Source: CADEED01 sp043747835
Lineage (GTDB): Bacteria; Pseudomonadota; Gammaproteobacteria; Steroidobacterales; Steroidobacteraceae
Assembly: GCA_043747835.1 (NCBI GenBank)
Contig: JAYTOK010000153.1
Location: 60,561 to 124,560 of the forward strand
DNA: 64,000 nucleotides
Direction of reading: 5' to 3'
This document shows, piece after piece, positions 42,953 through 52,500 of this stretch; the first letter of the stretch is position 1; each line of letters opens with the position of its first letter. A program made the translations under genes and the position numbers. The notes beneath the pieces were generated by a model. It saw only the letters and a program-made list of their open reading frames with translations. It was not told the origin of the DNA and searched no databases.

Positions 42953-45280
42953 CTAGAGCAGCCCTATCAGCACCTCGGGCTCGATCGGTTTTGTCAGGTG
43001 ATGATCGAATCCGGCGGCCTTTGACTGCGCCTTGTCGGAATCCTGCGCCCAGCCCGTGATGGCGATGAGCGTGATGCTCCCGCCATCGGGCGAAGCACGG
43101 ATTCGTCGAGCGACCTCGTAACCGTTCGTCTGCGGCATGCCGATATCGAGCAGCGCCACGTCGAACCGCTGCGATTCGAATGCGCGCAGCGCCGAGTCGC
43201 CATCGTGCGCGAGATCCACCGCGTGCCCTTCGAGACGCAGGATGATGGCGAGACTCTCCGCCGCGTCGCGATTGTCATCGGCAAGGAGGATGCGTTTGCT
43301 GGCTGCATGTCCGTCGGCGCGGGGCGCGAGCGCGGCGGTCGACACCGTCCCCATCGCGTGCGCGGGCAACCGCACGGTGAACCGGCTGCCCTTGCCGGTG
43401 CCGGCACTCGCGGCCTCGATCCGGCCCCCGTGCATCTCGACGATCCCTTTCGCGAGCGCGAGACCGATGCCGAGCCCGCCCGCCGCGTGCTCCTGCGCGG
43501 AGCGCACTTGCGCGAACATGCCGAACACGCGCGGCAGATCTTCGGACGATATGCCGATGCCGTTGTCCTCGACCGCGATCAGCACTTCGCCGTGTTCGAC
43601 GCGCGCATTCACGCGGATCGCGCCTTGCGGATTCGTGTACTTCGCCGCGTTCGTGAGCAGGTTCGAGAGCACCTGCGCGAGACGCAGCGGATCGCCGTTC
43701 ACCTGCAGCTCCGGCGGCACGTCGACGTGCAGCTGGTGGTGCCGCTCGTCGATGAGCGGACGCGCGGTCTCGATCGCCGCGCCCAGGATCGACTGCAGGT
43801 CGGTCGTCTGCTTGCGCAGTTGCAGACTTCCGTGCGTGATGCGCGAGACATCGAGCAGGTCGTCGAGCAACAACGACATGTGCTGCACCTGCCGCTCGAT
43901 GACGCTGTTCGACCAGCGCTTCTGCGATTCCGTGGCGTTCTGGTTGCGCGCGATCGAGGCGGCCTGTCGGATCGGCGCGAGCGGATTGCGCAGTTCGTGC
44001 GCGAGCGTCGCCAGGAACTCATCCTTGCGCCGATCCGCCTCGACGAGCTCGCGTTCGTAGTGTTTGCGCTGCGTGATGTCGGCGAACCAGACCGCGATGT
44101 TTCCCTCGAGCGGCGACGCGACGATGTGGTACCACGCGTGGTTACCGTCCGCTGCGGATTGCCGCTCCGCCTGGATCACGGTGTTGCTTTCGATCGCACC
44201 GACGTACATCTCGAAGCGGCCCGGATCGTCCCAGGCGTGCGGCAAGACTTCTAGAACCCGCTTGCCGAGGTACTCGTCGCCCCGCACGCGCATGACCTGC
44301 GCCGCGGCGGTATTCACGTACAGGAAGCGGAAGTCGACGATGCGACCCGACCCGTCGCGCACGGGCGACCAGATCAGGAACGGCACGCCGGACGCTTCGA
44401 GCACGGACTGGAAGCGCCGATCGCGCAGCGTGACCTGCTCTTCCGCGCGCGCGCGTTCGATGAACACGGCGGCCTTGCGCGCGCAGATGTCGGCGATGCG
44501 GATCTCGCGGTCGGCGGGGACCGTCGGATCGTCGAAGTAGGCCGTGATCGCGCCGAGTACCGTGCCGTCGCGCGCGATGAGCGGCGTGGCGTGCAGCGCG
44601 CGCACGCCTTCCACCTGCGCGAGCGCGCGCACGTCGGCAACTCGCGGATCGGTTGCGATGTCGGCAACGACGAGGCGCGCGCCGTCGAGGCAGGCGAGCG
44701 CACTCGGACTTCCGCCCGACGCCGCGACGCTGCGCACGGCTTCGAGCGTCCGTTGCGCCAGACCCGTGCTCGCGGCGATCTGCAATCCATTCCTCACCGG
44801 ATCGAGGATCGTGATCAGACCCAGCCGCGCGCCATGCATGCGCACGAAGGTCGCGAGAATGAGATTCAGTTGCTCGGGGAGTTGCGGGATCGACGAAAGA
44901 GTCGCCGACAGTTCGTGCAAGTCGCGCAGGTCCGACAATTCGCGGCGCGAAATCGACCGGTAGTAATCACCAACGATGATCACGAGAATGGAGACTACGG
45001 TCGAGGAGATCAGCGCGACCTGCTCGGCGGAGTTCGGGATCATGATCGACCCGGGCTCTTTCATCAGCGCCGAGTTCACGAGACCGATGACGGCGACGAC
45101 GATGCCCGGCCACCGGCCCGCGAGCGTCGTCGCCAGCACGACGGCCGGCACGAAGAAGATGAACGTCACCCGCCCCTGGACGATCGGGAAGATGAGCCAA
45201 TGGAGTGCCGCGGCGGCGAGGCCGAGGACAACGGCGAATATCAGCCGGCGGAGCGGGCCCTTTTCGAGCCAGGGAAACAA
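42953..45280 (-). CDS. Membrane hybrid histidine kinase (MASE-like/GAF/PAS/HK/REC)
   Basis: A 775-residue sensor. The first 110 residues form a four-helix membrane domain (DUF4118/MASE-like: FAVVLGLAAAALHWLIFPIVQ, FIFFVPAVVLATTLAGRW). A GAF domain follows at about 130-280, then a PAS domain at about 285-415 (RFQSVLEASGVPFLIWSPV), a HisKA with the phosphorylated His in ATLAHELRNPLAPIRQ, and the ATPase domain (NLLTNAAKYT, DNGIGI, GGLGIGLALAKG). A C-terminal receiver has Asp in DVALLDIGMPQTNG. The stimulus is unknown. No separate response regulator is adjacent. Confidence 0.93.
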   Translation of the reverse strand: MFPWLEKGPLRRLIFAVVLGLAAAALHWLIFPIVQGRVTFIFFVPAVVLATTLAGRWPGIVVAVIGLVNSALMKEPGSIMIPNSAEQVALISSTVVSILVIIVGDYYRSISRRELSDLRDLHELSATLSSIPQLPEQLNLILATFVRMHGARLGLITILDPVRNGLQIAASTGLAQRTLEAVRSVAASGGSPSALACLDGARLVVADIATDPRVADVRALAQVEGVRALHATPLIARDGTVLGAITAYFDDPTVPADREIRIADICARKAAVFIERARAEEQVTLRDRRFQSVLEASGVPFLIWSPVRDGSGRIVDFRFLYVNTAAAQVMRVRGDEYLGKRVLEVLPHAWDDPGRFEMYVGAIESNTVIQAERQSAADGNHAWYHIVASPLEGNIAVWFADITQRKHYERELVEADRRKDEFLATLAHELRNPLAPIRQAASIARNQNATESQKRWSNSVIERQVQHMSLLLDDLLDVSRITHGSLQLRKQTTDLQSILGAAIETARPLIDERHHQLHVDVPPELQVNGDPLRLAQVLSNLLTNAAKYTNPQGAIRVNARVEHGEVLIAVEDNGIGISSEDLPRVFGMFAQVRSAQEHAAGGLGIGLALAKGIVEMHGGRIEAASAGTGKGSRFTVRLPAHAMGTVSTAALAPRADGHAASKRILLADDNRDAAESLAIILRLEGHAVDLAHDGDSALRAFESQRFDVALLDIGMPQTNGYEVARRIRASPDGGSITLIAITGWAQDSDKAQSKAAGFDHHLTKPIEPEVLIGLL

Positions 45281-45364
45281 GGGGGCGATGCCGAACTGGT
45301 GGGACCGTCGCGGTGCCAGGGCACGAACTCCAGTGATTTCGAAGGCGTCAGATTAACCCGACTT

Positions 45365-45781
45365 TCACGCCACGGGGGGTGGCTGGCCCGCGAACTTGGG
45401 GTGTGCGTCGTCGATCCAGGCCCACTCGGGTGCCGAGGCCGTCCAGATGGTGGCCGAAGGCGTGAGCAGCTCCGTATCGTCGAGTGCACCGTTGCGCACG
45501 ATCAGCAGGTGCGGGCGGGATTCGGACGCGCTGAAAACCGGCGTGCCGCAGGACGGGCAGAACCGCCGGTGCATGCGGCTGCCGCTGTCGGCGACGCTCA
45601 CATAGTCCGTGAGCTCCCCTTCGACGGTCACGGCGTCGCTCGGAAATACCACGTTGACGGTCGCGCTTCCCGCCGCGAAATACTGGCAGTCGCGGCACCA
45701 GCACAGTCGCATCGCGATCGGCGCGGCCGTGATCCTGAGACGAACCTTGCGGCACAGGCAGCCGCCCGTGATCGGCGTCAT
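45365..45781 (-). CDS. GFA-domain (Mss4-like) zinc protein
   Basis: A 138-residue protein of the glutathione-dependent formaldehyde-activating (GFA) family. Zinc ligands are visible as GGCLCRKVR at the start, CWCRDCQYFAAGSA near residue 30 and FCPSCGTPVFSASE near residue 78. Most members are uncharacterised carbon-sulphur lyase-like proteins and do not process formaldehyde. The start MTPITGGCLC (45781) is preferred over the ATG at 45796, which adds five residues. Confidence 0.88.
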   Translation of the reverse strand: MTPITGGCLCRKVRLRITAAPIAMRLCWCRDCQYFAAGSATVNVVFPSDAVTVEGELTDYVSVADSGSRMHRRFCPSCGTPVFSASESRPHLLIVRNGALDDTELLTPSATIWTASAPEWAWIDDAHPKFAGQPPPVA

Positions 45782-45888
45782 TGCGCGGCATCCCATCCAC
45801 TTGCCGACGCCTTCGGATCCGAACCGCAGGTCCGGTAGTTCAATGTCGTCATCGTGCCCCTTCCAGAGAAGATGCTTACAATCGTGGC

Positions 45889-46686
45889 ATGAAATTCTAC
45901 TCGTGGAACGTGAACGGCATTCGTGCCGTCGTCAAAAAAGGCACCTTTCAGAAGTTCGTCGCCGAACACAAGCCCGACATCCTCTGCCTGCAGGAAACCA
46001 AGGCCGAGAAAGGCCAGGCCGAGATCGACCTGCCCGACTACCACGAGTTCTGGAACTCGGCCGAGAAGAAGGGCTACTCGGGCACCGCGATCTTCTCGCG
46101 GACCGAACCCCTCAAGGTCACGAACGGATTTCCCGACAGCTTCGCGAAGAAGTTCAAATTCGCCGACGAGCTCGAGCGCGATTCGTGGAAGGAAGGCCGC
46201 GTCGTGACCGCGGAATACGAGAAGTTCTACGCCGTCACCGTCTACACACCGAATGCGAAGGACGACCTCTCGCGCGTGAAGCTGCGCCATGAGCAATGGG
46301 ATCCCGCGTTTCTCGCCCACTGCAAACAGCTCGAGAAGAAGAAGCCCGTGATCTTCTGCGGCGATCTCAATGTCGCGCACACCGAGCTCGATCTCGCGAA
46401 TCCGAAGCCGAATCGCGGCAAGAAAGGCTTCACGGACGAGGAGCGCGCAGGCTTCCAGAATTTCGTCGACGCCGGATTCGTCGACACCTTCCGTTTGTTC
46501 ACGGAAGGCAATGGACATTATTCCTGGTGGTCGCATTTCGCGAACTCGCGCGCGCGCAACGTGGGATGGAGAATCGACTACGTGCTCGTGTCGGAGTCGC
46601 TGAAGAAGAAGGTCAAAGAGGCGAAGATCCACGCGGATGTGATGGGGTCGGATCACTGCCCCGTGAGCATCAAGATCGACATTTGA
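45889..46686 (+). CDS. xth: Exodeoxyribonuclease III (ExoA/XthA family)
   Basis: A 265-residue AP endonuclease/3'-5' exonuclease for base-excision repair. Motifs are MKFYSWNVNGIRAVVKKG, the metal-binding Glu in LCLQETKAEKG (Glu36), VYTPNA, GDLNVAHTELDL and the final GSDHCPVSI with catalytic Asp and His. The KPxxRGKKGFTDEER insertion is typical of the ExoA-type enzyme. It is divergent from the GFA gene. It has the family's usual length. Confidence 0.96.
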   Translation: MKFYSWNVNGIRAVVKKGTFQKFVAEHKPDILCLQETKAEKGQAEIDLPDYHEFWNSAEKKGYSGTAIFSRTEPLKVTNGFPDSFAKKFKFADELERDSWKEGRVVTAEYEKFYAVTVYTPNAKDDLSRVKLRHEQWDPAFLAHCKQLEKKKPVIFCGDLNVAHTELDLANPKPNRGKKGFTDEERAGFQNFVDAGFVDTFRLFTEGNGHYSWWSHFANSRARNVGWRIDYVLVSESLKKKVKEAKIHADVMGSDHCPVSIKIDI

Positions 46687-46713
46687 CGTTCCCCGTCTAT
46701 CCCTTTCGGGCGG

Positions 46714-46759
46714 TTGACCCGGTTTTCGACTCGCGGCTATATTCACCCATATGGGTGAA
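46714..46759 (+). promoter_or_regulatory. Promoter and start-codon-spanning operator of the ArsR gene
   Basis: TTGACC (46714-46719) and TATATT (46738-46743) are separated by 18 bases, predicting a transcript start at about 46750. The perfect 18-base palindrome TTCACCCATATGGGTGAA (46742-46759) has the ATG start codon at 46751 in its centre. The mRNA would be leaderless. A repressor bound there would block both polymerase and the start site. Autoregulation by the ArsR protein is the simplest reading. Confidence 0.8.
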
Positions 46760-47092
46760 CGTCAATCTGCCGCGCTCGATGGTGTCTTCAACGCGCTGTG
46801 CGATCCCACGCGGCGCGCGATCCTCGCGCGAGTCGCGCGCGGAGACGCGCGTGTCACGGACATCGCAAGCGCGTTTCCGATCTCGCTCAACTCGATCTCG
46901 AAGCACGTGCGAATGCTCGAACGCGCGGGACTGCTGCGCCGGTCGGTAAACGGCCGCGACCATGTGCTGTCGTTGAATGCCGCGCCCCTCGCGACCGCGT
47001 CGAAATGGATCGACACATACGAAAGATTCTGGGATACGCGGCTCGCCGCGCTGGAGCAATACGTGCTGAACAAAACGGAAAGCCGTAAATGA
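46751..47092 (+). CDS. ArsR-family transcriptional regulator
   Basis: A 113-residue winged-helix protein: LDGVFNALCDPTRRAILARVARGDARVTDIASAF, then LNSISKHVRMLERAGLLRRS and GRDHVLSL. It has no metal-binding cysteines. It belongs to the subgroup encoded with AHSA1/SRPBCC proteins, which respond to unknown small molecules. Its second codons are part of the operator palindrome. The start codon of the AHSA1 gene overlaps its stop (ATGA). Confidence 0.93.
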   Translation: MGERQSAALDGVFNALCDPTRRAILARVARGDARVTDIASAFPISLNSISKHVRMLERAGLLRRSVNGRDHVLSLNAAPLATASKWIDTYERFWDTRLAALEQYVLNKTESRK

Positions 47093-47532
47093 ACGCATCG
47101 CCCGCCTCTGCCGCCGTCGTCGTCCGGCGCACGATCGCCGCATCCGCCGAAGTCCTGTTCGACGCATGGCTCGACCCGATCGCGGTCGCTGCCTGGATGC
47201 GGCCCGGCGAAATCCTTCGCACTGTCGCGACGATCGACGCTCGCGTCGGTGGCCGTTACGAAATCATCATGTCGTCTGAGTCGCACGACTACCCGACCAC
47301 GGGCATCTATCTGGAGATCGAGCGGCCGCGACGGCTGGTGTTCACCTGGGAGTCGGCGGCGAAGGGACCGGGCATCGGCGAAACGCTCGTCACGGTCGAA
47401 TTTCTCGCCAAAGGAAAGGCGACGGAAATCGTCGTGACCCACGAGCGCCTGCCGGACAGCGCGCGCGAATCGCACCGTGCCGGCTGGACCAGCGGGCTTG
47501 GAAAATTCGAGGAGTACGCATGTCGACGATGA
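47089..47532 (+). CDS. SRPBCC/AHSA1-domain protein
   Basis: A 147-residue START-like fold protein: VVVRRTIAASAEVLFDAWLDPIAVAAWM, VGGRYEIIMSS, RPRRLVFTWES and HERLPDSARESHRAGW with the C-terminal helix GLGKFEEY. Such proteins bind hydrophobic ligands. It overlaps the ArsR gene upstream and the glutathione transferase gene downstream (starts at 47520), a common three-gene detoxification-type arrangement. Confidence 0.92.
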   Translation: MNASPASAAVVVRRTIAASAEVLFDAWLDPIAVAAWMRPGEILRTVATIDARVGGRYEIIMSSESHDYPTTGIYLEIERPRRLVFTWESAAKGPGIGETLVTVEFLAKGKATEIVVTHERLPDSARESHRAGWTSGLGKFEEYACRR

Positions 47533-48179
47533 AAGTGACCGCATTCCGATGGGTGCCACCGTTCGCGCAAGGACTCGTGCGCGATCTGCGCGTGCGCTGG
47601 GCGTTAGAGGAGGCGGACCTGCCCTACGAGCAGATCCTCATCGGCCCGGAGGATCAGAAGTCCGCGGAGTACCGGAAGCTTCAGCCGTTCGGTCAGGTGC
47701 CCGTGCTCGAGGACGGCGACTTCAAACTATTCGAATCCGGCTCTATCGTGATGTACATCGCCGAGAAATCGAAGACGCTGCTGCCCGCCGATGCCGAAGG
47801 CCGCGCGCGCACGTTGACGTGGATGTTCGCCGCGCTCAACTCGATCGAGCCGCATGTGTCGAATCTCAACTTCATCGACTTGTTCAATCCGAACGAGCCC
47901 TGGGGGAAGTTGCGCCGTCCCGGCGCCGAGGCGATGTTGCGCGGGCGGCTGGAATCGCTGTCGGTCGCGCTCGGCGAGCGGCCGCACCTCGTGGGCGAGT
48001 CATTCACCGCCGCGGATCTGTTGATGACCACCGTGCTGCGTTTTCTGCGTCACACGACAATCGTCGCCGACTATCCGAATCTCGAGGCGTTCAAGGATCG
48101 CGGCGAAGCGCGCCCGGCGTTCAAGCGCGCCCTCGCGGCCCAGCTCGCGAACTTCGAAAAGTACAAGCCAGCAGCGTAA
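47520..48179 (+). CDS. Glutathione S-transferase family protein
   Basis: A 219-residue protein. The N-terminal thioredoxin-like domain has RVRWALEEADLPYEQILIGPE, FGQVPVLEDGDFKLFESGSIVMYIAEK (the conserved cis-Pro and ESxxI glutathione contact). The helical C-terminal domain contains GERPHLVGESFTAADLLMTTVLR. The reaction is probably conjugation or isomerisation with glutathione; the substrate is unknown. It overlaps the AHSA1 gene by 13 bases and is the last gene of the ArsR operon. Confidence 0.93.
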   Translation: MSTMKVTAFRWVPPFAQGLVRDLRVRWALEEADLPYEQILIGPEDQKSAEYRKLQPFGQVPVLEDGDFKLFESGSIVMYIAEKSKTLLPADAEGRARTLTWMFAALNSIEPHVSNLNFIDLFNPNEPWGKLRRPGAEAMLRGRLESLSVALGERPHLVGESFTAADLLMTTVLRFLRHTTIVADYPNLEAFKDRGEARPAFKRALAAQLANFEKYKPAA

Positions 48180-48201
48180 ATGGGGAATATCCCCATTAAA
48201 A
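48178..48201. repeat. Small palindrome between convergent genes
   Basis: AAATGGGGAATATCCCCATT overlaps the stop of the glutathione transferase gene and is followed by AAAA. It is a short REP-like stem, possibly also a weak terminator for the convergent gene ending at 48196. Confidence 0.6.
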
Positions 48202-49020
48202 CGGCGCGCCGATCACGAACCGCCACGACGACAGCTCGCCAGCCATCCGGTAGCCGAATCCGATGCGCGGCGCATCGAACTTCCAGATCTTCACGCGCGG
48301 CCGGGACGAGAGCGTCACTCCGAATTCCGCCTGGATCGGCACCTTCTTCGCGCCCGCGACCGGCGCGGTCGGCGGATCGACGACGAGATCGAAGATCGCG
48401 TAGAGCCCCGTCTCGATCTCGCGACCGCGAATTTTCAGGCGCGTCGCGCGCGTGAGATCGAACGCCTGGCGCAGCCGGAAGAACTCGTCGTCCGGCGTGT
48501 CATTCGTGTACTTCACGCCCGAGTACGCGAGCTCGCTGCGCACGTACGCATTCCAGCCATGAAAATCCGACTGCCGCTCGAGTCGCGCACCCGTGCCGTA
48601 GAGCCAGCCATCGACACTGCTCGACGCGACGCTGAAGCCCGCGCGCACGTACGGGAGAAGGTGCCAGCCGTCGCGCAATACGATGTCGAGCTCGACGCCC
48701 GGCACGATGCTGATGGAGTCGACACGCGTCGGCGGCCCCTCCGAGATGACGTCCACCGGGCTGAAGTCGAAGAAGCCCGCGGTAACCGGCAGCACGAAGC
48801 GCACGCCCGCATGACCCGCGCGCGTTTCACGCAGATCCTTGCGGTACGTGTATCGGTAAATCTGCAGCGTGCGGCCGCCCAGGTCATAGACACCCGAGCC
48901 GAGGTCCGTCGCGAACACGTAGTTGATGGATTGACCGACCGCCGCGTCTTCTTCCGCCGCCGTCTGCGCGTGCGCCACACCGCAAGCCAATCCCAATCCG
49001 AGCGCCATGAGCCATCGCAT
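48196..49020 (-). CDS. Outer-membrane beta-barrel protein of unknown function
   Basis: A 274-residue exported protein. The signal peptide is MRWLMALGLGLACGVAHAQ. The mature part alternates strands (GRTLQIYRYTYRKDL, AGVRFVLPVTAGFFDFS, WNAYVRSELAYSG, IGFGYRMAGELSSW) and ends in SWRFVIGAPF, with the C-terminal Phe expected of a BAM-assembled barrel. It may have about twelve strands. I do not recognise the family. The start at 49020 is chosen because the signal peptide begins there; the frame extends to 49059 only through REP-like sequence. Confidence 0.8.
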   Translation of the reverse strand: MRWLMALGLGLACGVAHAQTAAEEDAAVGQSINYVFATDLGSGVYDLGGRTLQIYRYTYRKDLRETRAGHAGVRFVLPVTAGFFDFSPVDVISEGPPTRVDSISIVPGVELDIVLRDGWHLLPYVRAGFSVASSSVDGWLYGTGARLERQSDFHGWNAYVRSELAYSGVKYTNDTPDDEFFRLRQAFDLTRATRLKIRGREIETGLYAIFDLVVDPPTAPVAGAKKVPIQAEFGVTLSSRPRVKIWKFDAPRIGFGYRMAGELSSWRFVIGAPF

Positions 49021-49039
49021 TCGGACGCAACAATGCCAG

Positions 49040-49065
49040 AAAACGGGGCCAGGCCCCATTCCCTC
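49040..49065. repeat. REP-like unit (GGGGCCAGGCCCC)
   Basis: AACGGGGCCAGGCCCCATT lies just upstream of the barrel-protein start and next to the stop of the possible small ORF at 49066. Same family as 24806-24823 and 42212-42291. Confidence 0.7.
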
Positions 49066-49167
49066 TTACGGACGGTTCGTGACTTCTTTCACTTTGTTCG
49101 ACAACAACCACCCCACCAGCGCCCCCGAGAGGATCGCCGCCACCGTCGCCTGAAGTATTGCTTTCAT
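49066..49167 (-). CDS. Possible 33-residue membrane peptide
   Basis: The sequence begins MKAILQATVAAILSGALVGW and has one hydrophobic helix and a basic tail (NKVKEVTNRP). Its stop abuts the REP-like unit. There is no strong ribosome binding site. It resembles small single-helix membrane proteins but has no recognisable relative, so it may be fortuitous. Confidence 0.4.
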   Translation of the reverse strand: MKAILQATVAAILSGALVGWLLSNKVKEVTNRP

Positions 49168-49557
49168 GCGCCAACGATAAGCCGCACCGCTCCGAGCGAA
49201 CACCGGCGAGAGGACGCGATCCTCGTGCGGTTCGTCTGACGCCTCGCAGTGACGACGGGAGAAGAAGTCGAGCGGAACCGCCAGCAAGTAACGCCCGCGC
49301 AGTGTGCGCGGTGCACCTCGGGGCCCGCAGCTCGCCGCCACGCTCCCGCGATGATCCCATTCGCAAGGCCCACGAAGGCGCGCCAGGGTTTTCCTCGACC
49401 TTCTATTTCTTCTCATCCAACCCACTGTCCCTATTTCTTCTCAGCCGCGCGCCGGCCCGCGCCATACGCAACAAGACGCGACTGAAAGCCAAGGACCCGA
49501 TGTGTATCGCGCGCGATCCGCGGGCGCACCTCGCTACCGGCTCCGTTTCTTCTCCTC
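49168..49557. other. Gene-free stretch downstream of the autotransporter
   Basis: No convincing coding sequence is present in either direction. It contains a direct repeat TATTTCTTCTCA (near 49409 and 49431) and a half REP unit (ACTGTCCCTATTTC, about 49423-49436). A pyrimidine-rich tract follows, but I found no clear terminator hairpin for the autotransporter gene. Confidence 0.6.
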
Positions 49558-52500
49558 TCATCGCAGTGGCATCACAAACCTCACGCTGCCCGCTCCTCCC
49601 TCCCGAATCTCCGACTCCTGCATCGCATACGAGAACGACATCGTGAAGCCGCTCTTCAGACTGAGCTGCATGCCCGCCTCGCCGACGAAGTGCGTGCGAT
49701 CCAGATCCGATCCGATGCGCATCGGGCCTGCCTCGACCGGCGCTCCCTCGAGCCCCGCGCGCACCTTCGAGCTCGTGCCCGACAGGTACTGCAGCATGCC
49801 GGCGCGCGCGAACAGCCGCAGCTGATCGCCATTCAGGAACTGCAGGTCGTAGCGCGCGCCGATCGCGGGCTCGGCCCACAGATGGATCTCCGAACCGCCG
49901 TGGATCACCGCGTTCTGCGAATCGGCGCCGTCCTCCGTCATGCTCGAGTAGCGCAACATCGACGTGCCGACGTTGAGGCCGGGCTCGATGCGCAGGCCAC
50001 CGAACTCCATGCCGTACGAGTAATCGAGCACGCTGCTCGCGAAGTACACATTGCGGTTGCCCTCGGCCTCGGACAGCGTCGTCACGCCGAGCAGGCGCGT
50101 CACGTCCTGCGAGTTGTTGCCGAGCGCGAGCGTCGCGCCGATGCCATGCGACCCGAACTCGCGGCGCAGGCTCGTGCCCAACTGCACGAAGCTGCTGTCC
50201 GCGCTCCACAGGCCGTCGAAGCCCTCCGTCCGATGCTTCTCGATGTCGATGCCGAATCCCAGCACCCAACCATCGTCACGCGTCTTCTGCAGACCCTGCG
50301 AGATGCTGAAGCCGTCGTCCTTCGCCTCGGGGAAGCCCGCGCGCGAATCGCGCGTCGACGGATTGTCGTCGTAACGTCCCCACCAGCAGCCGCTCGAGTC
50401 ACCCGACGTTTCGGCGATCGAGTACGTGCCGCAGTTCTGCAGATTGCGCGCGAAGCGCTGCACTCCCTTGAGCGCGAGCGCCTGTTGCTCGGTGTAGAAC
50501 TCGGTGCCGAGCTGCGTGAGCATGAACGCGTACGCATCGAGGTCGGTCTGCAGGACCGCCGTCGTCACCGTGTCGCCAAGACCACCGGGTCCGCCGTTCG
50601 TCTGCACGCGGTTCAGATACTCACCGACTTCGCGACGGTTGCCGACGAGGCCAGCCGCGTTGAAGTCCACCTCGTATTGCACGCCGAGCATGTTCGGGTT
50701 CTGGTTGATCAGCCGGTAGTCGATGACGATCGACCGTTGCGGATTGAACGTGACGCCGCGATCGTGCGCGCCGCTGCCCGCGCTGAACAGCGGCTGGAAT
50801 TGCTGACCCGGACGGATGAACTGTGTGTTGAGCAGGGAGAAGTTCAACGTCCCGGACACTTCCACCGTGCCCGTCGCGGTGATCCGATCTCCCTCGCGTC
50901 GCGCGAAGTCGACCTCCATGTTCGCGATGCCCGTCGCGGTCTGTCGATAGCTGCCGCCGAGCCGCGTTTGCACGGCGAGCGCTGCCGCGCCGGGCGAGAT
51001 CGTGCCGTCGTTCCGGAACACGTTCGCGGAGTCGCCGAGATTCAACGTCGTGCCCGTGTAGAAGGTCGCGTCGACGTTGTTGGCGAACGCATTCGCGCCG
51101 GTGCCGAGATCGACGTTGCCCATCACGCTGCCGAAGTTGTCGATTGAGTCGCCACCCGCGCCACCGCGGAACGCAAAACCCTCGATGCCGGAAAGCGTCG
51201 CCACGTTGCCGCGGTTCGTGAAGCGATTCACCGCGCCGCCGTCGAAATACACCGCCACGCCGTTTTCGCCGCCGATGAGATCGTTGCCGGCTGCCAGCAC
51301 CGCCGTGATGTTGCCGCCGAGGCCGGCAGAGCCGCTGCTCTGCGCGAACAACGCGGTGGAGAAGTCGCCGAATGCGGCGATGTCGCCGTTGAGCGCGAGA
51401 TCGATCGTGCCCGCGGAGCCGGCGCCGCCGGCGCTGCCCGCGAAGGCATTGTCGACGAAGCCGCCACCACCGCCGACGCTCTGCGCATACACGCCATACG
51501 CGCGCTCGCCTTCGGTGACGATCGTGCCGTTCTGCGCGAAGACGATCGCACCGCCGTTGCCGGTGTTGCCGGCCGAGAGCGTCACGGTCGTATCGGGCGA
51601 ATCGGTGAACACCGCGCTGCCGCCACCGCCGATCGATTGCAGGAACACGCCATGCGCGCGCTGCCCCAGCGTCTGCACGTTGCCGGTGTTCGTCACGCTG
51701 AGCGAACCGCCATCGCCGCTTGCGCCATTGCTGCCGCCGAGCGCGACGCTAAGGCCGTCGACGCCGAGCACGCTCGCGATGCCGCCACCGGCGCCGACGC
51801 TCTGGAAAATCATGCCGACTGCGTTGTTGCCCTGCGTCTGCACGTTGCCGTCTAGCAGGAGACCGACGTCACCGCCCTTGAGCAGCGTGCCGCCGTTCGC
51901 GCCAAACGAGAGCTGCGGTACGACCATGCCGAGCGCCTGTCGCGTCGAGTTGCCGTGCCCGGTGCCGTCTTCCTGTTTGGAGACGCGCGCGGCATTTGCC
52001 CCAGAGGCGTCGCCGGCAACCAGACTCAAACTACCGCCGCCGCCACCGATGCTCTGGAACACGCCGCCGTGCGCGCTCTCTCCCCGCGTCGAGACCGAGC
52101 CGTTCTGCGTGTGCTGGATGTTGCCGCCTTCCTCGTTCGTGCCGTTGCGGCCGCCGAGCGCGATGCTCGCCGCGCCGATGGAATCGTAGGTGGAGGTGAG
52201 ATCCAGGTTCGCGCGTCCGCCACCGCCGCCGATGGACTGCACGAGCGCGCCCTGCGTGTTGTTGCCTTCGGTCACGAGATCGCCGTTGTGCACCGAGGCC
52301 ACGTCGCCACCGCGATTGTTCTGACCGTCGACGCCGCCCAAGCGGCCCTCGACGTCCACGTCATCGGATGCGCTCTCGATGTCGTGCAGGTTCATCGACA
52401 GATCGAACGTGCCGCCGCCACCGCCGATCGCCTGCACGGCATTCGCCGCGCCGTTGTCGCCCACGACGCCGAACGTGCCCGTGTAATTGAGCGTCACGTT

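Noticed and set aside
49403..50269. A 288-codon minus-strand frame overlapping the autotransporter 3' end.
   Set aside because: It is an alternative frame of the barrel-coding region with Arg/Ala-rich, low-complexity translation.
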